Positions 46,754 through 56,853 of a stretch of 64,000 bases of DNA are shown here, piece by piece. The translations under genes and the position numbers were made by a program. Position 1 is the stretch's first letter. The number at the start of each line of letters is the position of its first letter. Origin of the DNA: Mannheimia sp. USDA-ARS-USMARC-1261 (GTDB taxonomy: Bacteria; Pseudomonadota; Gammaproteobacteria; Enterobacterales; Pasteurellaceae); NCBI RefSeq assembly GCF_000521605.1, contig NZ_CP006942.1:868001-932000 (forward strand), in the 5' to 3' direction. Below the pieces are notes generated by a model. That model was given only the letters and a program-made list of their open reading frames with translations. It did no database searches and had not been told where the DNA came from.

Positions 46754-48412
46754 TTATTCCGCTTTTTGTTTGATTGTAGCGTAAACCACACCTGTTACTA
46801 CTGAACCGATTGCGATTGCAGCTAAATACATTAATGGTCGTGATACAAATGGAATGACGAATAAACCACCGTGAGGGGCTTGTAAGGTAATGCCTAAAGC
46901 CATTGAAATTGCACCTGCGGTTGCACCACCTAAGATTGAGCTTAGGATTACACGAATAGGATCTGCTGCCACGAAAGGTAATGCTCCTTCTGAAATAAAG
47001 CATAAACCTAGCACAAATGAGGCTTTACCCGCATCACGTTGGTTGGTGTTGAACTTGTTGCGAGCAATTAAGGTAGCAATAGCCATACCAATTGGTGGCA
47101 CCATACCTGCTGCCATTACCGCTGCCATTGGCATATATTGTTGTGAAGCAATTAAGCCCACGCCGAAGGTATAAGCCGCTTTATTCACCGGACCACCCAT
47201 ATCGGTACACATCATAGTGCCTAGTACAATACCTAAAATGATTGCATTGGTTTGCCCCATTGTGTTTAACCATTCTACTAATGCGTCCATTAAGGCTTTC
47301 ACCGGTGGATTAATGAAGTAAATCATTAATAATCCAACAATGGCTGAACCTAATAGCGGTAAAATTAAAATTGGTTTAAGTGAAGTTAAACTTGGTGGAA
47401 GTTGGATTGCACTGTTTAAGAATTTCACTGTATAACCGGCAAGGAAACCTGCTACGATACCGCCTAAAATCCCAGCTCCGGCTGTGGTTGCCAGCATACC
47501 GCCAATTAAACCTACCGCTAAACCCGGGCGGTCAGCAATAGAGAAGGCTACATAGCCTGCGAATACGGCAATCATTAAGTGGAATGCTGCACCGCCACCG
47601 ATGTCCATTAATGCTTTCGGTAATCCGCCTGCGATGGTTTCATCTTTAAATGCTTCAATACCAAACATAAATGAGATAGCAATTAACAAACCACCTGCAA
47701 CAACAAGCGGTAACATATGCGAAACGCCTGTCATTAAGTGTTTGTACAAGCCTTTTTTCTCGCCTGTTGTAGCTTCTGCATTATCGGCTTTTGTTACACC
47801 ACCTTCGTAAACTTTAGCTTGTGCAAAGGCTTTTTCAAACTCTTGGGCGGTTTTCTTTAAAGCTAAACCTGTTGATGTGCGATACATCGGTTTGCCTTTG
47901 AATTTCTCTAAATCCACATCAATATCAGCGGCAACGAAAACCAAGTCAGCAGCGGCAATTTCTTCAGCAGAAATCGGGTTGCCTGCACCCACTTGTCCAC
48001 GAGTTTCAACTTTCACATTCCAGCCTTGAGCTTTCGCATAGTTTTCAATCGCTTCGGCAGACATAAAGGTATGAGCCACACCTGTTGGGCAAGCAGTAAC
48101 GGCAACGATGTTCTTCACGCCTGAAGTAGAAATTGTCGGTGTAGCAGTGGCATTTGCAAAAATTTGTGCATTTTCGACCGCTTGTTTAATACTAGCTTCA
48201 GGTTGAGTAAAGGCTTGTTCTAAATCTAAAATTGCCCCTTTCTTACCGGCAGCTTCTGCGGTGATATTGTTATCAAATAACACGACAAAATCAGCTTGGT
48301 TGGCAGGTACAACATTGTAGCCTTGCTGTTTAGCGGCTGTGCTTAATACTTCATTCACTAAGAAACGGCGAGCGTTACCAAGTGTTTGAGGGAAGACAAA
48401 AGAAATATTCAT
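46754..48412 (-). CDS. fruA: Fructose-specific PTS permease IIBC FruA
   Basis: A 552-residue membrane permease. A degenerate IIB' domain (about 1-95) precedes a functional IIB domain with the phosphocysteine C108 (VAVTACPTGVAHTFM). The IIC domain (about 220-552) has around nine hydrophobic segments, with GVSHMLPLVVAGGLLIA at its start and DMGGPVNKAAYTFG inside. It imports fructose as fructose 1-phosphate. It is the last gene of fruBKA. Confidence 0.95.
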   Translation of the reverse strand: MNISFVFPQTLGNARRFLVNEVLSTAAKQQGYNVVPANQADFVVLFDNNITAEAAGKKGAILDLEQAFTQPEASIKQAVENAQIFANATATPTISTSGVKNIVAVTACPTGVAHTFMSAEAIENYAKAQGWNVKVETRGQVGAGNPISAEEIAAADLVFVAADIDVDLEKFKGKPMYRTSTGLALKKTAQEFEKAFAQAKVYEGGVTKADNAEATTGEKKGLYKHLMTGVSHMLPLVVAGGLLIAISFMFGIEAFKDETIAGGLPKALMDIGGGAAFHLMIAVFAGYVAFSIADRPGLAVGLIGGMLATTAGAGILGGIVAGFLAGYTVKFLNSAIQLPPSLTSLKPILILPLLGSAIVGLLMIYFINPPVKALMDALVEWLNTMGQTNAIILGIVLGTMMCTDMGGPVNKAAYTFGVGLIASQQYMPMAAVMAAGMVPPIGMAIATLIARNKFNTNQRDAGKASFVLGLCFISEGALPFVAADPIRVILSSILGGATAGAISMALGITLQAPHGGLFVIPFVSRPLMYLAAIAIGSVVTGVVYATIKQKAE

Positions 48413-48442
48413 TTGGAGTTCCTATGTGTAAATAAAATTCAT

Positions 48443-48470
48443 TGTAGGACACACGCAGTGTATCTCTACA
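48443..48470. repeat. Imperfect palindrome between fruK and fruA
   Basis: TGTAG..CACAC..GTGT...CTACA forms an imperfect hairpin (TGTAGGACACACGCAGTGTA and onward). This style of element (TGTAGG / CTACA ends) is often dispersed; it may slow transcription or stabilise mRNA ends within the fru operon. Confidence 0.45.
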
Positions 48471-48472
48471 TT

Positions 48473-49405
48473 TTATAATTCAGTAATTTTTACCTGTTCT
48501 GCAAGTTCATCAATCATTTTGCGATCTTCTACTCCCACATTGCTTTGAGCAACTGCATTTGCAGAAGTTGCTGAAGCAAATTTGAGGATTTGGTTTTTAT
48601 TCCAATCTTGAGAAAAACCGTAAATCAAACCAGCTACCATTGAATCGCCTGCACCTACGGTACTCACCACATTTTCACAACGAGGAGGTTGAGCTTGTAA
48701 CACGCCTTCATTATTGAGCCAGAGCGAACCTTTTTCACCCATTGAAATAATGACATTTTCAATACCTTGACTGCGTAACTGTTGGGCTGCTTCAATAATC
48801 TCTTCGGTTGAATTTAATGAGCGACCCACTAATACTTCAAGCTCTCGGCGGTTTGGTTTGATTAGCCAAGGGTGAGCGGTTAAACCAGAGGTTAGAGCCG
48901 CATTACTTGTATCTAACACCACTTTTAACCCTTGCTGATGTAAAGATTCCAACCACTCGGCAAATTGCTCTGGGCTTACTCCACGAGGGAGAGAGCCACA
49001 AACTGCGATTAAGTCAAATTTATCTTTCCATTGGGAAGATTGTGCGACAAAGTTTTCCCAGTGTTGAGCTGAAATTTCAAAGCCTAAGAAGTTAAGATCG
49101 GTTACATCCGCTTCGGTTTCAGTAATTTTTACGTTGATGCGGGTTTTACCCTGAATACGATAAAATTCGTCATTTAAACCATTCTGTTTAAACGCATTAA
49201 CGAAATCGCCTTGATTTTCTTCGCCTAAAAAACCTGTTACAGCAAGGTTTGTGCCTAAATCCGCAAGCACTTTTGCCACATTAATGCCTTTACCAGCAGG
49301 GTATAAGCCTAAAGTTTCAACGGTATTTACTTCGCCAATTTCAATGCGTTTTAGTCGTCCGACTAAGTCAAAGGCAGGGTTTAGAGTTACAGTTGCAATA
49401 CGCAT
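48473..49405 (-). CDS. fruK: 1-Phosphofructokinase FruK
   Basis: A 310-residue PfkB-family sugar kinase that phosphorylates fructose 1-phosphate. Visible signatures are ATVTLNPAFDLVGRL, the substrate loop LYPAGKGINVAKVLADLG, and the C-terminal PfkB signature with catalytic aspartate VSTVGAGDSMVAGLIYG. The length is typical (E. coli FruK 312). It is cotranscribed with fruB (9-base gap) and fruA. Confidence 0.96.
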   Translation of the reverse strand: MRIATVTLNPAFDLVGRLKRIEIGEVNTVETLGLYPAGKGINVAKVLADLGTNLAVTGFLGEENQGDFVNAFKQNGLNDEFYRIQGKTRINVKITETEADVTDLNFLGFEISAQHWENFVAQSSQWKDKFDLIAVCGSLPRGVSPEQFAEWLESLHQQGLKVVLDTSNAALTSGLTAHPWLIKPNRRELEVLVGRSLNSTEEIIEAAQQLRSQGIENVIISMGEKGSLWLNNEGVLQAQPPRCENVVSTVGAGDSMVAGLIYGFSQDWNKNQILKFASATSANAVAQSNVGVEDRKMIDELAEQVKITEL

Positions 49406-49414
49406 AATTTTTCC

Positions 49415-50899
49415 TTATTCGCCTAAACCTGCTTCAATTGCTGCACCGATGGCAGTAAGAGCTGCTTCAGCATCATCGCCTGTTGCCACAAAACGCAGCG
49501 TTGTGCCTTTGGTTACACCTAAGGCAACAATTTTCATTAGGCTTTTGGCACTAACAAGCGGTGAATTTTTATCAACATTTTGCACTTCAATTTTTGCATT
49601 GAATTTTTTCACTTCGTTTACTAATACGGCACTTGGACGAGCGTGTAAGCCGTGTTCGTTTTTAATCACGAATGTCGCTTCTTTTTGGTTTTCTACAGGG
49701 TCAGCTACAGTAGCTACTTCAGCTTGAACCGGTGTAGAAACAGAAGCACTTTCAATCGTATCTTCAATTTCAGGCACAAAGGAAACACTTTCGCCTAAAC
49801 CTTCGGTAATTGCTTTTTGTAATGCTTCAATCGCTTGTTGTGCATCATCACCTTCAGCTACAAAACGTAAACGGTGTCCTTTACTTGCTCCTAAAGCAAC
49901 CACTTTCATCGCACTTTTTGCACTTGCTGGCGGTGTGCTACGGTCTAAGTTTTCAACCGTGATTTTTGATGTGAATGGTTTAACCGTTTGCACTAGAAGT
50001 GCTGCCGGGCGAGCGTGTAAGCCGTTGTCGTTACGAATAGTAAATGTACCAATAACTTGGTTACTTGCAGAAGCTTGAACTGCTGGTGCGTTCAATTCTA
50101 CTGTTTCGCCTTTTAATAAAGCGATAATTTGAGCGGCATTCGCATTAGCAAATTGAGTACGAACGTCTGCTTTTAATAATTGAGCTAATAGAGATTGTAA
50201 GCTGCTATCTGTTTGAGCAACGGTAACTAGCGTTTGACCTTGTGTATTACGAGCAATGGCTAAACCATTGGCTTGGTTGCCTTTGGCTGAATCTGTAATA
50301 AATAGATTGTTGCCTAAATTTAAAGCATTGTTTGAAATCACATCACTCATAAATGCTTGGGAAACATAGCCTTTTTCTTGTAGTTTTGCTGCGTTAATTG
50401 CAGAAAGAGTAATGAGGCTTGAAGATTCAACGTTTAAGGAGACAAGCTCTTCACAAAGAGTAGGGAGATTTTTCTTACCGCTTAAAACCGCAATAAATTC
50501 ATCAAGATTTTGTGTTTTTGCAAGTTGGTTTGCGGCGTCTTCATCACTTAAAACGGTAGTAAGTTGGCGAAGTAAGGTTAGATGCTCATCTGATTTTGCT
50601 GCAATACCGATAACGACATAAGCCTTATTGCCTTCCCCCCATTCAACACCTTCTGGTAATTGGATAATTTGCACGCCTGTTTCTTTTACTAAATCACGGG
50701 TATCTAATGTACCGTGTGGAATGGCAATGCCATTACCTAAAAAAGTTGAGGTTTGGGTTTCACGGGCAAGCATTCCGCTTTCATAGCCTTCAGCGACATT
50801 GCCATTTGCGACTAATTCAGCTGCAACAAGGCGGATAACCTCTTCTTTGCTATTTGCCGAGCCATTTAAACGGATGTTTTTTGCCGATAAATTAAGCAT
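49415..50899 (-). CDS. fruB: Fructose PTS diphosphoryl transfer protein FruB with two HPr domains
   Basis: A 494-residue cytosolic protein. The IIA domain (about 1-145) carries phosphohistidine H62 (IAIPHGTLD). A central M domain (about 160-270) follows. Then there are two HPr (FPr) domains: the first with H295 (NGLHARPAALL) and S329 (SAKSAMKVVALGA), the second with H419 (HGLHARPSAVLV) and S453 (SAKSLMKIVALGV). E. coli FruB (376) has one HPr domain. A doubled HPr is, as I recall, known in Haemophilus influenzae FruB. First gene of the fruBKA operon, divergent from glgB. Confidence 0.94.
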   Translation of the reverse strand: MLNLSAKNIRLNGSANSKEEVIRLVAAELVANGNVAEGYESGMLARETQTSTFLGNGIAIPHGTLDTRDLVKETGVQIIQLPEGVEWGEGNKAYVVIGIAAKSDEHLTLLRQLTTVLSDEDAANQLAKTQNLDEFIAVLSGKKNLPTLCEELVSLNVESSSLITLSAINAAKLQEKGYVSQAFMSDVISNNALNLGNNLFITDSAKGNQANGLAIARNTQGQTLVTVAQTDSSLQSLLAQLLKADVRTQFANANAAQIIALLKGETVELNAPAVQASASNQVIGTFTIRNDNGLHARPAALLVQTVKPFTSKITVENLDRSTPPASAKSAMKVVALGASKGHRLRFVAEGDDAQQAIEALQKAITEGLGESVSFVPEIEDTIESASVSTPVQAEVATVADPVENQKEATFVIKNEHGLHARPSAVLVNEVKKFNAKIEVQNVDKNSPLVSAKSLMKIVALGVTKGTTLRFVATGDDAEAALTAIGAAIEAGLGE

Positions 50900-50964
50900 T
50901 TTAACTCCTTATTTTAAGGTTGATTTTTAAACTATAAATTTGTGCGTTAGTTTACTCTATTTTT

Positions 50965-50980
50965 GCTAAACCGTTATAGC
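50965..50980. promoter_or_regulatory. Candidate FruR/Cra-like operator upstream of fruB
   Basis: GCTAAACCGTTATAGC resembles the GCTGAA(A/T)CG(T/A)TTCAGC type of LacI-family operator bound by FruR/Cra. It lies 66 bases upstream of the fruB start. No fruR gene is in the window. Confidence 0.45.
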
Positions 50981-51005
50981 TAAATAAAATTAAAATTTAT
51001 GAAAA

Positions 51006-51021
51006 TGTGATCTAGCTCACA
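51006..51021. promoter_or_regulatory. CRP site in the fruB-glgB intergenic region
   Basis: TGTGATCTAGCTCACA is a perfect match to the CRP consensus TGTGA-N6-TCACA. It lies about 107 bases from the fruB start and 166 from glgB, so it may serve either or both divergent operons. Confidence 0.8.
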
Positions 51022-51049
51022 AATTTGGTGGTTAATTCTTTATTCACGA

Positions 51050-51065
51050 ACTAAATCGATTTAGT
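51050..51065. promoter_or_regulatory. 16-bp perfect palindrome (LacI-family-like operator)
   Basis: ACTAAATCGATTTAGT is a perfect palindrome with a central CG, the type bound by LacI/FruR-family repressors. It lies between the two CRP-like sites. Confidence 0.45.
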
Positions 51066-51079
51066 CATAAAAATTATTT

Positions 51080-51095
51080 TGTGATTTGCATCAAA
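51080..51095. promoter_or_regulatory. Second CRP-like site before glgB
   Basis: TGTGATTTGCATCAAA matches CRP in the left half and 4 of 5 bases in the right half (TCAAA for TCACA). It is centred about 99 bases before the glgB ATG. Confidence 0.55.
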
Positions 51096-51186
51096 AAACA
51101 GAATAAATCTACTTCTTTTATTTTTATTTAGTGGTAGAGTAGAACTACTAAAATATGAGTATTAAACGTTTAAGCAAGGAGTGCCT

Positions 51187-53424
51187 ATGCAAGATTATAC
51201 TTACTCCGACAGAGATTTAACATTTATCGATCAACTATCTCTCGGTTATTGTAAAGATCCTTTTTCCTATTTAGGCATTCATTCTATTGATAACGGTATT
51301 GTCATCAGAGCTTTCCTCCCTTCCGCTACTTCTTGTCGAGTTATTGATTTAAAAGGAAAACCTGTATCGTCAATGTTAAAAATTGATGATAGAGGTTTTT
51401 TTATTGCCGAAATCATTGGTAAAAAAATTGATTTTTCTTATCGCTTGTTAGTGGAATATGAGGGAGAAACTTTAGATATTGAAGATCCTTACCGTTTCAA
51501 AACTCACATTCAAGAGCTGGATAATTGGTTATTTGCCGAAGGTAAACAGCTTCGTCCTTATGAAAAATTAGGGGCTCATTTAGTTACTCAAAATGAAGTT
51601 GGTGGCGTGCATTTTAGTGTTTGGGCACCTAATGCTTTGCGTGTTTCGGTAGTGGGCGATTTTAATCATTGGAATGGACTAGTCCATTCAATGCGTTTTC
51701 ACCCGGATTCAGGAATATGGGATATTTTTTTGCCGAACGTTAAAAAGGGAGCGTGCTATAAATTTGAAGTGTTGGATAGCAACGGCGTGTTACGTTTAAA
51801 ATCTGACCCTTACGCTTTTGCCTCTCAGTTCCGTCCGGATACGGCATCAATTGTGTCGGGGTTACCAAGCACCGTGCCGTTAGAGAAAACGTGCCGTGCG
51901 GCGAATGCTGAAAACAAACCGATTTCTATTTATGAAGTGCATTTAGGTTCTTGGCGACGAAATGTGGAAAATAACTATTGGCTAAGCTACGAAGAGTTAG
52001 CCGATGAACTTATTCCTTATGTTAAAGATATGGGCTTTACACATATTGAACTCCTTCCGATTTCCGAATTCCCATTTGATGGCTCTTGGGGTTATCAAAC
52101 TACCGGTATTTATTCCCCAACCAGCCGTTTTGGCACGCCCGAAGGCTTGCGTTATTTTATCCAAAAAGCACACGATAAAGGCATTGGCGTGATTTTAGAC
52201 TGGGTCGTGGGGCATTTCCCTGTTGATGAACACGGTTTGGTCTATTTTGATGGCACACATCTTTATGAACACGCTGATCCGAAAGAGGGCTACCACAAAG
52301 ATTGGAATACTTTAATTTTTAATTACGGCAGAAATGAAGTGAATAATTATCTGTCGGGTAATGCGTTGTATTGGATCGAACGTTTCGGCATTGATGCGTT
52401 GCGGGTGGATGCCGTAGCTTCAATGATTTACCGTGATTATTCCCGCTCAGACGGCGAGTGGATTCCAAACAAATATGGCGGACGTGAAAATTTAGAGGCG
52501 ATCGATTTCTTACGCCACACCAACAATATTTTACGCGATGAAAGTCAAGGTGGTGCGGCGATTGCCGAAGAATCAACCTCATTTGCAGGGGTTTCGCATT
52601 CGACTGATAATGGTGGCTTAGGCTTTAACTACAAATGGAATATGGGTTGGATGAACGACACTTTACGCTATATGCAAAAAGATCCAATTTATCGCCGTTA
52701 TCATCACAATTTAATGACTTTCGGAATGACTTACCAATATAGCGAGAAGTTTGTGTTGCCGCTTTCTCACGATGAAGTGGTGCACGGCAAAGGCTCATTA
52801 CTGAACAAAATGCCGGGAGATTGCTGGCAAAAATTTGCGAATTTGCGGGCTTATTACGGCTATATGTGGGGCTATCCGGGCAAGAAATTACTCTTTATGG
52901 GAAATGAATTTGCACAAGGTAAAGAGTGGAATTTTGAAGAGAGTTTGGATTGGTATCTGCTCGGCGAAGAAGGCGGTGAATGGCATAAAGGCGTGTTAGG
53001 TTGGGTGAAAGCCTTGAACCGTTTATACACCGAAACGCCAGCACTTTTTGAGCAAGATTACGATCCGGCAGGCTTTGAATGGCTTGTGGTGGACGATCAC
53101 GATAATTCTGTATTTGCCTTTGAGCGTAAAGCAAAAAATGGTGAGAGCGTGATTGTGGTAAGTAATTTCACTCCTGTAGTGCGTAAAGATTACCGCATCG
53201 GTGTGAACGAAGCCGGCGAATATCAAGAAATATTAAACTCTGATTTAGCTTGCTATTGTGGAAGTAATGTAAGTAATGAGGATAAATTTGCGACTGAAGA
53301 AGTGGAATCACACGGCAGAAGTCATTCTATTAATATTACATTACCACCGTTATCAACTATTTTTATTACAAAAACGAAAAAGCAAAAAGCTGTGCAGAAA
53401 AAAGTAACTAAAAAAGCAAAGTAG
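51187..53424 (+). CDS. glgB: 1,4-alpha-glucan branching enzyme GlgB
   Basis: A 745-residue GH13 enzyme that makes alpha-1,6 branches in glycogen. Two N-terminal carbohydrate-binding modules (about 1-230; [22 protein letters not shown] in the second) precede the catalytic barrel with the nucleophile region [16 protein letters not shown], the acid/base [14 protein letters not shown] and [17 protein letters not shown] beta domain ends the protein, and its C-terminus is a short lysine-rich tail ([15 protein letters not shown]). The start at 51187 follows AAGGAG. First gene of the glg operon. Confidence 0.96.
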   Translation: MQDYTYSDRDLTFIDQLSLGYCKDPFSYLGIHSIDNGIVIRAFLPSATSCRVIDLKGKPVSSMLKIDDRGFFIAEIIGKKIDFSYRLLVEYEGETLDIEDPYRFKTHIQELDNWLFAEGKQLRPYEKLGAHLVTQNEVGGVHFSVWAPNALRVSVVGDFNHWNGLVHSMRFHPDSGIWDIFLPNVKKGACYKFEVLDSNGVLRLKSDPYAFASQFRPDTASIVSGLPSTVPLEKTCRAANAENKPISIYEVHLGSWRRNVENNYWLSYEELADELIPYVKDMGFTHIELLPISEFPFDGSWGYQTTGIYSPTSRFGTPEGLRYFIQKAHDKGIGVILDWVVGHFPVDEHGLVYFDGTHLYEHADPKEGYHKDWNTLIFNYGRNEVNNYLSGNALYWIERFGIDALRVDAVASMIYRDYSRSDGEWIPNKYGGRENLEAIDFLRHTNNILRDESQGGAAIAEESTSFAGVSHSTDNGGLGFNYKWNMGWMNDTLRYMQKDPIYRRYHHNLMTFGMTYQYSEKFVLPLSHDEVVHGKGSLLNKMPGDCWQKFANLRAYYGYMWGYPGKKLLFMGNEFAQGKEWNFEESLDWYLLGEEGGEWHKGVLGWVKALNRLYTETPALFEQDYDPAGFEWLVVDDHDNSVFAFERKAKNGESVIVVSNFTPVVRKDYRIGVNEAGEYQEILNSDLACYCGSNVSNEDKFATEEVESHGRSHSINITLPPLSTIFITKTKKQKAVQKKVTKKAK

Positions 53425-53433
53425 TAAATATAA

Positions 53434-55449
53434 ATGAAGTATTTTAGAGGTAAACCATTCCCTCTTGGCAGTTCGCTCTGCATACAAGCGGGCAAATTTG
53501 GTACAAATTTTGCAATTTTTTCACAAAATGCGACCGCTATTGAATTGTGCCTTTTTGATGAAAGTAATCAAGAAACCTGCATTCCAATGAGTGTAAGTGA
53601 ACAGACTTGGTATATTTTTGTTGAAAGTGTGGGGACTGGCACGAAATATGGCTATCGAGTTAAAGGAGAACAAAACGAGCAAGCAAGCTTGCTGTTTAAT
53701 GCAAATAAGTTGTTGATCGACCCTTATGCCAAAGCCATTGAGGGAATGCCTGATCTGAGTAGTGAAGAGGCTGTAAAGTGGTATGCTTGGAATGATGAGC
53801 GAGATAATGGACAGATTGCCCCAAAATCGGTGGTGGTTGATGAAACATTTGATTGGGAAAATGATACGCCACTTTTCCATACCTGGGCAGAAACCATTAT
53901 TTATGAAGTGCACGTTAAAGGGTTCAGTCAGTTAAATCCTGCTATACCACAAGAAATTAGAGGAACTTTTGCAGGATTAGCTCATAAAAATTCCATTGAG
54001 TATTTGAAAAAACTGGGTATCACAGCGGTAGAATTATTACCAATTACTTACCATATTGATGAACCTCATTTACAAAAGCAAGGCTTAGTAAATTATTGGG
54101 GATACAATGTTTTAGGTAATTTTGCGGTTGATCCGAAATTGGCTTCAGATAATAAAAATCCGCTTAAAGAGTTTAAGCAATTAGTGAAAACACTACACAA
54201 AGCCAACATTGAAGTGATTATGGACGTAGTATTTAACCACACTGCTGAAGGTGGTAAAGACGGTGCAATGCTCAGTTTTAGAGGGCTTGATAACCACGCA
54301 TATTGGCTAAACGAGCAAGGCGAATATGAAAATTGGACAGGTTGTGGCAATACACTTAATTTAACCAATCTTAATATTCTCCGTTGGGCAATCGATTGCT
54401 TATGTTATTGGGTGGACGAGTGCCACGTGGACGGATTCCGTTTTGACTTAGCATCGGTGTTAGGCAGAACCCCAAGTTTTTCCGAAAAAGCGGACTTTTT
54501 TAAGGCAATCCAAAGTTGCTCGAAACTCGCTCATATCAAATTAATTGCCGAGCCTTGGGATATTGGTGGTGAGGGCTATCAACTTGGTAAATTCCCCGAG
54601 CCGTTTTACCAATGGAATGATCGTTATCGTGATGATATGCGTTCTTTCTGGCTACATAATCAGGGCGATCTAGGCTTATTTGCCTGCCGTTTTGCCGGCA
54701 GTGATGATATTTTTTCCAAACATTCCGCCTCGAAAAGTATTAATTTTATTACTGCTCATGATGGTTTTAATCTGCAAGATTTAGTCAGCTATAACCAAAA
54801 ACATAACTTGGCGAATGGCGAACAAAATCGTGATGGGCATAACGAAAACTTCAGCCATAATCACGGTGTGGAAGGTGAAACAGATGATGAATCGGTAAAA
54901 AAACAGCGAGAAATGACCGCTTGTGGCTTATTGGCAACCTTACTTCTTTCGGGGGGCGTGCCAATGTTATTTGCCGGCGATGAAATGGGACATACTCAAC
55001 AAGGCAATAATAATGGCTACTGCCAAGACAATGAAACCACTTGGTTAGATTGGGAAAATGCTAACCAAGCTCGGATAGGTTATGTTGCCGAACTCATTGC
55101 ATTACGAAAAAAAATCCCACTGCTCTCAGCCCAAAATCAATGGTGGGACAGTCAATCGGTTCGTTGGATCAATGCATTAGCAGAACCGCTGCAAATTGAA
55201 GATTGGCATAATAATAGCTTAAAAGAAATAGCAATTTTATTACAGGATAACTGGTTGATTTTGGTCAATGCCAAACGCCAGAAACAGCAATTTTTATTGC
55301 CTAAAGGCTGCTGGAAAGTGGTTATCGGGCAAAAAAACGGTACTTTGATGACAGAAACGCAATCAGTTACGCTCAATAATATGGGAGTATGCGTACTTCA
55401 AAAAAGTGATGGAATTCACACAAAAATATTGGAGACACAACATGCTTAA
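53434..55449 (+). CDS. glgX: Glycogen debranching enzyme GlgX
   Basis: A 671-residue GH13 isoamylase-type enzyme that hydrolyses alpha-1,6 branches of phosphorylase-limit glycogen. Signatures: PFPLGSSLCIQAGKFGTNFAIF at the start, the barrel motifs VIMDVVFNHTAEG, VDGFRFDLASVLGRT (nucleophile) and LIAEPWDIGGEGYQLG (acid/base), and INFITAHDGFNLQDLVSY. Cys-rich positions are not unusual. It begins 9 bases after glgB and ends overlapping glgC by 8 bases. Confidence 0.95.
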   Translation: MKYFRGKPFPLGSSLCIQAGKFGTNFAIFSQNATAIELCLFDESNQETCIPMSVSEQTWYIFVESVGTGTKYGYRVKGEQNEQASLLFNANKLLIDPYAKAIEGMPDLSSEEAVKWYAWNDERDNGQIAPKSVVVDETFDWENDTPLFHTWAETIIYEVHVKGFSQLNPAIPQEIRGTFAGLAHKNSIEYLKKLGITAVELLPITYHIDEPHLQKQGLVNYWGYNVLGNFAVDPKLASDNKNPLKEFKQLVKTLHKANIEVIMDVVFNHTAEGGKDGAMLSFRGLDNHAYWLNEQGEYENWTGCGNTLNLTNLNILRWAIDCLCYWVDECHVDGFRFDLASVLGRTPSFSEKADFFKAIQSCSKLAHIKLIAEPWDIGGEGYQLGKFPEPFYQWNDRYRDDMRSFWLHNQGDLGLFACRFAGSDDIFSKHSASKSINFITAHDGFNLQDLVSYNQKHNLANGEQNRDGHNENFSHNHGVEGETDDESVKKQREMTACGLLATLLLSGGVPMLFAGDEMGHTQQGNNNGYCQDNETTWLDWENANQARIGYVAELIALRKKIPLLSAQNQWWDSQSVRWINALAEPLQIEDWHNNSLKEIAILLQDNWLILVNAKRQKQQFLLPKGCWKVVIGQKNGTLMTETQSVTLNNMGVCVLQKSDGIHTKILETQHA

Positions 55450-56755
55450 CCAAGAATCAACCGCTCTTGTTGCAAGACAAGATTTGACGAATGAAACGTT
55501 GGTTTTAATTTTAGCCGGTGGACGAGGTTCTCGTCTTTATGAATTAACAGATAAACGTGCAAAACCTGCTGTTTATTTTGGGGGAAGCCGCCGTATTATT
55601 GACTTTGCGTTATCTAACTGCATTAACTCAAATTTATTAAAAATTGGTGTTATTACGCAATATGCCGCTCACTCACTATTGCGTCATTTACAGCGTGGTT
55701 GGTCGTTCTTGCCTTATGAGCGTAACCAATATATTGATATGTTACCTGCTCGTCAGCAATTAGATGAAAACACTTGGTATCGTGGTACAGCTGATGCGGT
55801 TTATCAAAATATGGCGATGATGAAATCACACTATCGTCCAAAATATGTCATTATTTTGGCAGGCGACCATATCTATAAAATGGATTACACTCAAATGCTA
55901 AAAGATCACGTTGATCAAGGTGCTAAATGTACGGTGGGCTGTATTGAAGTGCCACGTTCTCAAGCCTCAGAATTTGGGGTAATGGCGGTAAATGAAAAAC
56001 TAAAAGTGAAAGAGTTCGTGGAAAAACCGGCTGATCCACCGTCAATGCCGGGCAAACCTGATTCGTCTTTAGCCTCAATGGGAATTTATGTATTCAATGC
56101 AGATTATCTCTATGAAATGCTAGAAAAAGAGGCTTCAACACCGGGAACATCGCACGATTTCGGTAAAGACATTATTCCAAAAGCAGTAGAGCAAGGCGTG
56201 TTATACGCTCATCCATTCGAGCGTTCTTGCAAAGGACGTAATGCAAGTGGTGCAATTTACTGGCGTGATGTAGGAACAATTGATAGCTATTGGTCTGCTC
56301 ATATGGATTTAGTTTCTGAAGATCCTGAATTGGATTTATATGATGAGTCTTGGCCGATTCACGGTCGCCCTCAGCAAACTGCACCGGCACGTTTCTTCTA
56401 TAATCATACGCGTGCAAGAACCTTAGATAACTCATTAATTGCAGGTGGCTGTGTGATTACCGATGCTGAAATCAGTAACTCGGTGTTATTTAACCGTGTT
56501 CACGTTGAATCAGAATCTGTTATTGAGCATACTGTTATTCTTCCACAAGTTACTATCGGCAAAAATTGTGTGATTAAACGAGCGGTGATTGACCGACATT
56601 GCGTAATCCCGGACGGTTTGCAAATTGGGGTTAATTCGGAAGAAGATGCTAAAAATTTCCGAGTCAGTAAAAATGGAATTGTATTGGTTACACGTTCAAT
56701 GCTAGATAAGCTGGCAGGTAAAGAAGTTAATACGGATATTAAATATACAATTTAA
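55442..56755 (+). CDS. glgC: Glucose-1-phosphate adenylyltransferase GlgC
   Basis: A 437-residue ADP-glucose pyrophosphorylase, the rate-limiting step of glycogen synthesis. It has the nucleotide-binding LVLILAGGRGSRLYELTDKRAKPAVYFGG, the substrate motifs ADAVYQNMAMM and KPADPPSMPG, and a C-terminal left-handed beta-helix (about 320-437; AEISNSVLFNRVHVES, CVIKRAVID). The start at 55442 follows TTGGAGACA and overlaps the glgX stop, so translation is coupled. Allosteric control by glycolytic metabolites is known for the family. Confidence 0.96.
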   Translation: MLNQESTALVARQDLTNETLVLILAGGRGSRLYELTDKRAKPAVYFGGSRRIIDFALSNCINSNLLKIGVITQYAAHSLLRHLQRGWSFLPYERNQYIDMLPARQQLDENTWYRGTADAVYQNMAMMKSHYRPKYVIILAGDHIYKMDYTQMLKDHVDQGAKCTVGCIEVPRSQASEFGVMAVNEKLKVKEFVEKPADPPSMPGKPDSSLASMGIYVFNADYLYEMLEKEASTPGTSHDFGKDIIPKAVEQGVLYAHPFERSCKGRNASGAIYWRDVGTIDSYWSAHMDLVSEDPELDLYDESWPIHGRPQQTAPARFFYNHTRARTLDNSLIAGGCVITDAEISNSVLFNRVHVESESVIEHTVILPQVTIGKNCVIKRAVIDRHCVIPDGLQIGVNSEEDAKNFRVSKNGIVLVTRSMLDKLAGKEVNTDIKYTI

Positions 56756-56768
56756 ATATTGATGCTAT

Positions 56769-56802
56769 AATACTTCGGGTTTAAATACCCGAAGTATTAT
56801 TT
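56769..56802 (+). terminator. Hairpin between glgC and glgA
   Basis: AATACTTCGGGT and ACCCGAAGTATT flank a 6-base loop and are followed by ATTTT. It may attenuate read-through from glgC into glgA rather than stop it fully. Confidence 0.75.
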
Positions 56803-56853
56803 TCAAGCGGTCTAAATTTAATAAAAATTTGCAACACAATTAAATGGTAAAAA

